Below, in pieces: positions 54,813-64,000 of a stretch of DNA of 64,000 nt (within the stretch, counting starts at the first letter, position 1; the number at the start of each line of letters is the position of its first letter). Under the pieces are notes generated by a model, which searched no databases, was not told the origin of the DNA, and saw only the letters and a program-made list of their open reading frames with translations. Position numbers and translations under genes: made by a program. Origin of the DNA: Steinernema hermaphroditum (Eukaryota; Nematoda; Chromadorea; Rhabditida; Steinernematidae); contig CM059621.1 of assembly GCA_030435675.1 (NCBI GenBank), positions 17,712,374-17,776,373 of the forward strand. The letters run 5' to 3'.

Positions 54813-56517
54813 ATGATAACCATCATGAATGTGGTTCACAAGATCTCACAAGGCGACTACCTACTGCCGGCGAACTTACATCTCTCCGATCGTTTGATTT
54901 ATTGGGGCGTCCTGGTAAACTTTGCCTTGGCCTTCTACGTCTCGGAGACCGTAAGTTAATTTTTATTTTGGTCCACAAACTTTTTACATTCTTTTTATGT
55001 ATGTTTTATGGGAATTGCGGAGAAATAGCTGTAGCTCCACATACTCTGTGCTTTGAAAATATCTGACCAAGCTAATTTAGGGTGCTCGCACACCTCCGCT
55101 AAGTTGTGCCTTTGCGATCGACTACACACAATCGGCGATCGAGCATGCCCAACAATCGTGTCTCGAGAACAACTTCACGTTGTTCACGGTTCCGGGAATG
55201 GGCCCCGTCAATCTTCTTCGCGGCGTGAAAAAGTGCACCGACGACGTTTTTGGCGAGCGATCGTTTGTTCAAGGTTATAAGGTCAGCTGTTCTTAGCGGG
55301 CTCTTTTATCATGCTTATTGTTTTATTCAGCATCTTCATATGTGTTTCTGCAGCCTGGGAGCTTTAAGCATAGTGTCCATACTGCTATGGAAATTCTTGT
55401 TCCCCAGCTCTTGTAGTAGGCGTTTGCGGCGTTAAAGCAACCCTTTGAACAATTACTTGCAGTTAACGTTCTCGATACTCTCAAGAAGTACGTGGAATCG
55501 AGAACAACGGTCATGCCAGCCGTCAGTGCTAATATGGTTCGAAGTATTGGCAAAGATTTGCACAGCAACTTTTTGAAAAGAAAGTACATCTCCAACTACA
55601 TGCTGTACCTTGTGGGAAAAGTATTGTTAGGATTCCCCCTTTTCCTTCTGCAGGTACTACCGTCCCTACCTCATGAACATACTGGGCCGTATTGCTTCGC
55701 AGTCTTCCCAGTTGTTTCTACTTCGGGTTTGTTCCGAGTTTTCTGGATTTGTTTTCTTACGGTAGGGGAATGCAAGTGGTGTACTCGCGAACTAAAAAAA
55801 ATCCAGGAAAGTCAGAATAAATCACAACTGGGAAGCAACTGAGAAGACTGGGCAGCACTTTTCACTTTCGTGGATATGACCACTGGATTCCGTACAATAT
55901 TTAGATTTGCATTGTGGCACACTGTGTCTCCCCAATTATAGCCATTGGATCCCCAGGGCACTTCGAGCATGTCCGCCCTCTACACTTGCAGTGGCCTGTA
56001 TCAGTCATAAAAGTGATCCTGGGGGTATCTTCAACAAGCGGAATCTTCCCTGCGGAGGCATACTGCGTTGTTGTGGTGAGTTGTCTGTCAAAATATTGAG
56101 TGCTATCAAGTTTCTTTGATACAGAACGAAGTAAAATCACTCGACTGCCGCCCTGTGCGTTGCCACCTGAACAACGCTCGAAGCTACGAAATCGCGTTCG
56201 CCGTCTTCGTCATCTACAACGTCCTCTCGTGCTTCGTGCAGGCCTTGCATGTAGTCACACTGTTTTCCTCGATTTTCTGCTCGAGAACGACAGTTGTGAA
56301 GATGCTAATGGCGCACGCGTTCGCTGAAAGGCCTCTGGAGGTCACGGAACAATCGATTTACTTAATTGCTGATGAAATGGGAATGGAAGGTTTATTCCTA
56401 GTTATGATCGAGGAATTGATGCCGTCTATGATGACTATTCCTATACAACAACTGTGCCAAGTCGCTTATAAGAAATATGTAGGCACAAAGACGACAAAAG
56501 GCGCACATTTAGTGTAG
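54813..56517 (+). CDS. divergent innexin
   Basis: Clear exons: 54813-54950, 55081-55281, 55331-55412, 55463-about 55620, about 55970-56082 and 56125-56517, with GT-AG introns and matching phases except between 55620 and 55970, where the exon choice is uncertain. The N-terminal stretch ends in TM1 (YWGVLVNFALAFYVS), followed by a first loop with two cysteines (PPLSCAFAIDYT; QQSCLENNFTLF). TM2 (LGALSIVSILLWKFLF), a charged cytoplasmic loop, and a second loop resembling the innexin pattern (SGIFPAEAYC; VRCHLNNARSYEI) come next, then TM4 and the C-terminal motif MGMEGLFLVMIEEL. Family assignment rests on the order of these elements; identity to typical innexins looks low. Confidence 0.65.
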
Positions 56518-56734
56518 TAAACGATGCTGTTAACTGGTCATGTATCATACAACGGCGGCAGATTTGCAGAGCCCGTCCTGAATTCAAATCTGGACCCACT
56601 TCAACTCAAACTTGGACCCCGACCCGCTTTGGCATATTTGCATGTTCACGGCGCATTCTGGACTGTGCTTTAATAAATGCTCTTTTTTTTACAATACTTC
56701 ACTCCCTTGGATCAATGGCATTCGTGAGGGTTTC

Positions 56735-57685
56735 GAATTCGGCCTCGCCCTGTCACGAGGAATTCATTGCAGGCCGTGAGAAAGGGCGCATTTTTGTGGC
56801 ACAACCGAGAAAGTCAGAACGGCCATAGTTTGGCTATCGAGAGCCGTTGTAAAAATTTTGGAAAAAATCCGATTTCCGAAAAAGTGCCGAAATCGGGCTG
56901 AGTGTGTCTCCAATTCGACCTCATCCTGTCACGAGGAATTCATTGCAGGCCGTGAGCTAGGGCGCATTTTTGTGGCACAACCGAGAAAGTCAGAACGGCC
57001 ATAGTTTGGCTATCGAGAGCCGTTGTAAAAATTTGAGAAAAAATCGGATTTTCAAAAAAGTGCCGAAATCGGGCTGAGTGGGTCTCGAATTCGGCCTCGC
57101 CCTGTCACGAAGAAGTCATTTCAGGCCGTGAGAAAGGGCGCATTTTTGTGGCACAACCGACAAAGTCAGAACGGCCGTAGTTTGGTTATCGAGAGCCGTT
57201 GTAAAAATTTGAGAAAAAATCCGATTTCCGAAAAAGTGCCGAAATCGGGCTGAGTGTGTCTCCAATTCGACCTCATCCTGTCACGAGGAAGTCATTCCAG
57301 GACGTGAGCTAGGGCGCATTTTTGTGGCACAACCGAGAAAGTCAGAACGGCCATAGTTTGGTTATCGAGAGCCATTGTAAAAATTTGAGAAAAAATCGGA
57401 TTTTCAAAAAAGTGCCGAAATCGGGCTGAGTGTGTCTCGAATTCGGCCTCGCCCTGTCACGAAGAAGTCATTCCAGGCCGTGAGCTTGGGCGCATTTTTG
57501 TGGCACAACCGAGAAAGTCAGAACGGCCATAGTTTGGTTATCGAGAGCCGTTGTAAAAATTTGAGAAAAAATCCGATTTCCGAAAAAGTGCCGAAATCGG
57601 GCTGAGTGGGTCTCCAATTCGACCTCGTCCTGTCACGAGGAAGTCATTCCAGGCCGTGAGCTAGGGCGCATTTTTGTGGCACAAC
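56735..57685. repeat. 176-bp satellite, about 5.4 tandem copies
   Basis: CGGCCATAG (or CGTAG) recurs every 176 bp (offsets near 56824, 57000, 57176, 57352 and 57528). The family is the same as at 22.5-23.2 kb. The array stops within a unit at 57685 and the 173-bp array starts at the next base. Confidence 0.95.
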
Positions 57686-60600
57686 TATCAATTCGAGACA
57701 GCAGGGCCCCCGCTCATACCAAAAGCTCTGCATCTGACCCTCGTGCTCCAAAGTACCATATCATTTTTATGATTGGATCTTGTAGAACTGCACGAGCCTG
57801 ATCGAACGCGCCTACTCCCGCTGGATTTACTGTGGACTATCTTAGTTTCCTGCAAAACTTTCAATTCGAGACAGTTGAGGCCTTGTTCATACCAAAAGCT
57901 CTGCATCTGACCCTCCTGCTCCAAAGTACCATAGCATTTTTATGATTGGATGTTGTAGAACTGCACGAGCCTGATCGAACGCGCCTACTCCCACTGGATT
58001 TACTGTGGACTATCTTAGTTTCCTGCAAAACTTTCAATTCGAGACAGTTGAGGCCTTGTTCATACCAAAAGCTCTGCATCTGACCCTCCTGCTCCAAAGT
58101 ACCATAGCATTTTTATGATTGGATGTTGTAGAACTGCACGAGCCTGATCGAACGCACCTATTCCCGTTGGGATTACTGTGGACTATCTTAGTTTCCTGCA
58201 AAACTTTCAATTCGAGACAGCAGGGCCCTTGCTCATACCAAGAGCTCTGCATCTGACCCTCCTGCTCCAAAGTACCATATCATTTTTATGATTGGATCTT
58301 GTAGAACTGCACGAGCCTGATCGAACGCACCTATTCCCGTTGGGATTACTGTGGACTATCTTAGTTTCCTGCAAAACTTTCAATTCGAGACAGCTGAGGC
58401 CTTGTTCATACCAAAAGCTCTGCATCTGACCCTCCTGCTCCAAAGTACCATAGCATTTTTATGATTGGATGTTGTAGAACTGCACGAGCCTGATCGAACG
58501 CACCTATTCCCGTTGGGATTACTGTGGACTATCTTAGTTTCCTGCAAAACTTTCAATTCGAGACAGCAGGGCCCTTGCTCATACCAAGAGCTCTGCATCT
58601 GACCCTCCTGCTCCAAAGTACCATAGCATTTTTATGATTGGATCTTGTAGAACTGCACGAGCCTGATCGAACGCACCTATTCCCGTTGGGATTACTGTGG
58701 ACTATCTTAGTTTCCTGCAAAACTTTCAATTCGAGACAGTTGTGGCCTTGCTCATACCAAAAGCTCTGCATCTGACCCTCCTGCTCCAAAGTACCATAGC
58801 ATTTTTATGATTGGATCTTGTAGAACTGCACGAGCCTGATCGAACGCGCCTACTCCCGCTGGGTTTACTGTGGACTATCTTAGTTTCCTGCAAAACTTTC
58901 AATTCGAGACAGTTGAGGCCTTGTTCATACCAAAAGCTCTGCATCTGACCCTCCTGCTCCAAAGTACCATAGCATTTTTATGATTGGATCTTGTAGAACT
59001 GCACGAGCCTGATCGAACGCGCCTACTCCCGCTGGATTTACTGTGGACTATCTTAGTTTCCTGCAAAACTTTCAATTCGAGACAGCTGGGGCCTTGCTCA
59101 TACCAAGAGCTCTGCATCTGACCCTCCTGCTCCAAAGTACCATATCATTTTTATGATTGGATCTTGTAGAACTGCACGAGCCTGATCGAACGCGCCTACT
59201 CCCGCTGGATTTACTGTGGACTATCTTAGTTTCCTGCAAAACTTTCAATTCGAGACAGCAGGGCCCTTGCTCATACCAAGAGCTCTGCATCTGACCCTCC
59301 TGCTCCAAAGTACCATATCATTTTTATGATTGGATCTTGTAGAACTGCACGAGCCTGATCGAACGCGCCTACTCCCGTTGGGTTTACTGTGGACTATCTT
59401 AGTTTCCTGCAAAACTTTCAATTCGAGACAGCAGGGCCCTTGCTCATACCAAGAGCTCTGCATCTGACCCTCGTGCTCCAAAGTACCATAGCATTTTTAT
59501 GATTGGATCTTGTTCTACTGCACGAGCCTGATCGAACGCGCCTACTCCCGCTGGATTTACTGTGGACTATCTTAGTTTCCTGCAAAACTTTCAATTCGAG
59601 ACAGCAGGGCCCCCGCTCATACCAAAAGCTCTGCATCTGACCCTCCTGCTCCAAAGTACCATAGCATTTTTATGATTGGATCTTGTTGAACTGCACGAGC
59701 CTGATCGAACGCGCCTACTCCCGCTGGATTTACTGTGGACTATCTTAGTTTCCTGCAAAACTTTCAATTCGAGACAGCAGGGCCCTTGCTCATACCAAAA
59801 GCTCTGCATCTGACCCTCCTGCTCCAAAGTACCATAGCATTTTTATGATTGGATCTTGTTCTACTGCACGAGCCTGATCGAACGCGCCTACTCCCGCTGG
59901 ATTTACTGTGGACTATCTTAGTTTCCTGCAAAACTTTCAATTCGAGACAGCAGGGCCCCCGCTCATACCAAAAGCTCTGCATCTGACCCTCCTGCTCCAA
60001 AGTACCATAGCATTTTTATGATTGGATGTTGTAGAACTGCACGAGCCTGATCGAACGCGCCTACTCCCGTTGGGATTACTGTGGACTATCTTAGTTTCCT
60101 GCAAAACTTTCAATTCGAGACAGTTGAGGCCTTGTTCATACCAAAAGCTCTGCATCTGACCCTCCTGCTCCAAAGTACCATAGCATTTTTATGATTGGAT
60201 CTTGTTCTACTGCACGAGCCTGATCGAACGCGCCTACTCCCGCTGGATTTACTGTGGACTATCTTAGTTTCCTGCAAAACTTTCAATTCGAGACAGCAGG
60301 GCCCCCGCTCATACCAAAAGCTCTGCATCTGACCCTCCTGCTCCAAAGTACCATAGCATTTTTATGATTGGATGTTGTAGAACTGCACGAGCCTGATCGA
60401 ACGCGCCTACTCCCGTTGGGATTACTGTGGACTATCTTAGTTTCCTGCAAAACTTTCAATTCGAGACAGTTGAGGCCTTGTTCATACCAAAAGCTCTGCA
60501 TCTGACCCTCCTGCTCCAAAGTACCATAGCATTTTTATGATTGGATCTTGTTCTACTGCACGAGCCTGATCGAACGCGCCTACTCCCGCTGGATTTACTG

Positions 60601-63600
60601 TGGACTATCTTAGTTTCCTGCAAAACTTTCAATTCGAGACAGCAGGGCCCCCGCTCATACCAAAAGCTCTGCATCTGACCCTCCTGCTCCAAAGTACCAT
60701 AGCATTTTTATGATTGGATCTTGTTCTACTGCACGAGCCTGATCGAACGCGCCTACTCCCGTTGGATTTACTGTGGACTATCTTAGTTTCCTGCAAAACT
60801 TTCAATTCGAGACAGCAGGGCCCTTGCTCATACCAAAAGCTCTGCATCTGACCCTCCTGCTCCAAAGTACCATAGCATTTTTATGATTGGATGTTGTTGA
60901 ACTGCACGAGCCTGATCGAACGCGCCTACTCCCGTTGGATTTACTGTGGACTATCTTAGTTTCCTGCAAAACTTTCAATTCGAGACAGTTGGGCCCTTGC
61001 TCATACCAAAAGCTCTGCATCTGACCCTCCTGCTCCAAAGTACCATAGCATTTTTATGATTGGATCTTGTTCTACTGCACGAGCCTGATCGAACGCGCCT
61101 ACTCCCGCTGGATTTACTGTGGACTATCTTAGTTTCCTGCAAAACTTTCAATTCGAGACAGCAGGGCCCCCGCTCATACCAAAAGCTCTGCATCTGACCC
61201 TCCTGCTCCAAAGTACCATAGCATTTTTATGATTGGATGTTGTAGAACTGCACGAGCCTGATCGAACGCGCCTACTCCCGTTGGGATTACTGTGGACTAT
61301 CTTAGTTTCCTGCAAAACTTTCAATTCGAGACAGCAGGGCCCCTGCTCATACCAAAAGCTCTGCATCTGACCCTCCTGCTCCAAAGTACCATAGCATTTT
61401 TATGATTGGATCTTGTTCTACTGCACGAGCCTGATCGAACGCGCCTACTCCCGCTGGATTTACTGTGGACTATCTTAGTTTCCTGCATAACTTTCAATTC
61501 GAGACAGCAGGGCCCCCGCTCATACCAAAAGCTCTGCATCTGACCCTCCTGCTCCAAAGTACCATAGCATTTTTATGATTGGATCTTGTAGAACTGCACG
61601 AGCCTGATCAAACGCGCCTATTCCCGTTGGGATTACTGTGGACTATCTTAGTTTCCTGCAAAACTTTCAATTCGAGACAGTTGAGGCCTTGTTCATACCA
61701 AAAGCTCTGCATCTGACCCTCCTGCTCCAAAGTACCATAGCATTTTTATGATTGGATCTTGTTCTACTGCACGAGCCTGATCGAACGCGCCTACTCCCGC
61801 TGGATTTACTGTGGACTATCTTAGTTTCCTGCAAAACTTTCAATTCGAGACAGCAGGGCCCCCGCTCATACCAAAAGCTCTGCATCTGACCCTCCTGCTC
61901 CAAAGTACCATAGCATTTTTATGATTGGATCTTGTTCTACTGCACGAGCCTGATCGAACGCGCCTACTCCCGCTGGATTTACTGTGGACTATCTTAGTTT
62001 CCTGCAAAACTTTCAATTCGAGACAGTTGAGGCCTTGTTCATACCAAAAGCTCTGCATCTGACCCTCCTGCTCCAAAGTACCATAGCATTTTTATGATTG
62101 GATGTTGTAGAACTGCACGAGCCTGATCGAACGCGCCTACTCCCACTGGATTTACTGTGGACTATCTTAGTTTCCTGCAAAACTTTCAATTCGAGACAGT
62201 TGAGGCCTTGTTCATACCAAAAGCTCTGCATCTGACCCTCCTGCTCCAAAGTACCATAGCATTTTTATGATTGGATGTTGTAGAACTGCACGAGCCTGAT
62301 CGAACGCGCCTATTCCCGTTGGGTTTACTGTGGACTATCTTAGTTTCCTGCAAAACTTTCAATTCGAGACAGCAGGGCCCTTGCTCATACCAAGAGCTCT
62401 GCATCTGACCCTCCTGCTCCAAAGTACCATAGCATTTTTATGATTGGATCTTGTAGAACTGCACGAGCCTGATCGAACGCGCCTATTCCCGTTGGGTTTA
62501 CTGTGGACTATCTTAGTTTCCTGCAAAACTTTCAATTCGAGACAGTTGAGGCCTTGTTCATACCAAAAGCTCTGCATCTGACCCTCCTGCTCCAAAGTAC
62601 CATAGCATTTTTATGATTGGATGTTGTAGAACTGCACGAGCCTGATCGAACGCACCTATTCCCGTTGGGATTACTGTGGACTATCTTAGTTTCCTGCAAA
62701 ACTTTCAATTCGAGACAGCAGGGCCCTTGCTCATACCAAGAGCTCTGCATCTGACCCTCCTGCTCCAAAGTACCATATCATTTTTATGATTGGATCTTGT
62801 AGAACTGCACGAGCCTGATCGAACGCACCTATTCCCGTTGGGATTACTGTGGACTATCTTAGTTTCCTGCAAAACTTTCAATTCGAGACAGTTGAGGCCT
62901 TGTTCATACCAAAAGCTCTGCATCTGACCCTCCTGCTCCAAAGTACCATAGCATTTTTATGATTGGATCTTGTAGAACTGCACGAGCCTGATCGAACGCG
63001 CCTACTCCCGCTGGATTTACTGTGGACTATCTTAGTTTCCTGCAAAACTTTCAATTCGAGACAGTTGAGGCCTTGTTCATACCAAAAGCTCTGCATCTGA
63101 CCCTCCTGCTCCAAAGTACCATAGCATTTTTATGATTGGATCTTGTAGAACTGCACGAGCCTGATCGAACGCGCCTACTCCCGCTGGATTTACTGTGGAC
63201 TATCTTAGTTTCCTGCAAAACTTTCAATTCGAGACAGCAGGGGCCTTGCTCATACCAAAAGCTCTGCATCTGACCCTCCTGCTCCAAAGTACCATATCAT
63301 TTTTATGATTGGATCTTGTAGAACTGCACGAGCCTGATCGAACGCGCCTATTCCCGTTGGGTTTACTGTGGACTATCTTAGTTTCCTGCAAAACTTTCAA
63401 TTCGAGACAGCAGGGCCCTTGCTCATACCAAAAGCTCTGCATCTGACCCTCCTGCTCCAAAGTACCATAGCATTTTTATGATTGGATCTTGTTGAACTGC
63501 ACGAGCCTGATCGAACGCGCCTACTCCCGCTGGATTTACTGTGGACTATCTTAGTTTCCTGCAAAACTTTCAATTCGAGACAGCAGGGCCCCCGCTCATA

Positions 63601-64000
63601 CCAAAAGCTCTGCATCTGACCCTCCTGCTCCAAAGTACCATAGCATTTTTATGATTGGATCTTGTTGTACTGCACGAGCCTGATCGAACGCGCCTACTCC
63701 CGTTGGGATTTACTGTGGACTATCTTAGTTTCCTGCAAAACTTTCAATTCGAGACAGCAGGGGCCCCGCTCATACCAAAAGCTCTGCATCTGACCCTCCT
63801 GCTCCAAAGTACCATAGCATTTTTATGATTGGATCTTGTTCTACTGCACGAGCCTGATCGAACGCGCCTACTCCCGCTGGGATTTACTGTGGACTATCTT
63901 AGTTTCCTGCAAAACTTTCAATTCGAGACAGCAGGGCCCCCGCTCATACCAAAAGCTCTGCATCTGACCCTCCTGCTCCAAAGTACCATAGCATTTTTAT
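57686..64000. repeat. 173-bp satellite array, about 36 copies, continues beyond the window
   Basis: Units contain TTTCAATTCGAGACAG, AAAGCTCTGCATCTGACCC, CCAAAGTACCATA and TCCTGCAAAACT. Spacing is exactly 173 bp almost throughout; single-base gains occur near 63710 and 63880. Variants (CTTGTTCTAC against GTTGTAGAAC; CAGCAGGGCC against CAGTTGAGGCC) alternate between about 59.8 and 61.6 kb, giving a 346-bp dimer period there. Each unit leaves a 78-codon minus-strand frame open, but neighbouring frames overlap in different phases, so coding is not implied. Confidence 0.98.

Noticed and set aside
57688..63633. Series of 78-codon minus-strand frames, one per satellite unit
   Set aside because: The unit is 173 bp, not a multiple of three. 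The frames overlap their neighbours in other phases and vary as the repeat does, so they follow from the repeat rather than from coding.
1..64000. CRISPR arrays or bacterial operon features
   Set aside because: Repeats here are satellites, LTRs and inverted repeats without unique spacers, and genes have spliceosomal introns.

Overview
The window is animal DNA from a nematode. The genes have many short introns, often 35-50 nt, with TTTTCAG-type acceptors. Several start codons lie 2-8 nt after a splice acceptor, as expected for spliced-leader trans-splicing. The recognisable genes are nematode-typical: a long globin, a 7TM chemoreceptor-like protein, an ASPM-type spindle protein and two innexins. 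The species is not identifiable from the sequence alone. Much of the window is mobile or repetitive DNA.

Layout. 1-8.2 kb: no convincing protein gene; two inverted-repeat elements, a perfect long hairpin and one tRNA-Arg(UCG). 8.2-10.7 kb (+): globin with an N-myristoylation-type start. 12.2-13.6 kb (+): 7TM receptor. About 14.06-14.54 kb (+): weak small secreted-protein candidate. 14.6-19.2 kb (-): aspm-1-like gene, 17 exons, with one IQ unit per phase-0 exon. 19.8-21.1 kb: two copies of a dispersed repeat, one carrying a solo LTR with a 5-bp target duplication. 21.4-22.3 kb: a small secreted protein and a convergent orphan exon. 22.5-23.2 kb: 176-bp satellite.

24.2-36.4 kb: a Rel-homology gene of NFAT5/TonEBP type, interrupted inside a coding exon by a 10.08-kb BEL/Pao retroelement (24512-34587, target duplication CCGGG). 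The element has 385-bp LTRs that are nearly identical, one 2583-codon gag-pol-env reading frame with a phlebovirus-type Env, and a further 3' ORF carrying a second Gag-like cysteine/histidine array. Both LTRs contain the full 22-nt nematode SL1 spliced-leader exon. The related solo LTR at 20 kb contains 21 of the 22 nt at the equivalent place.

37.2-38.4 kb: remains of another Env-bearing element. 38.8-40.0 kb (-): innexin. 40.6-53.4 kb: a ~12.8-kb element bounded by ~550-700-bp inverted repeats. It encodes on one strand a chain of exons for a Ulp1-type cysteine protease, a SET-like segment, a C2H2 finger, a tyrosine recombinase, a second Ulp1 protease and a SET/post-SET domain. I do not recognise this combination as a described transposon class. 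54.8-56.5 kb (+): a second, divergent innexin. 56.7-57.7 kb: 176-bp satellite again. 57.7-64 kb: 173-bp satellite array running off the window.

The two strongest leads are the SL1 sequence built into LTRs and the tyrosine-recombinase/Ulp1/SET inverted-repeat element. The retroelement insertion into the NFAT5-like exon is a clear, recent gene disruption.
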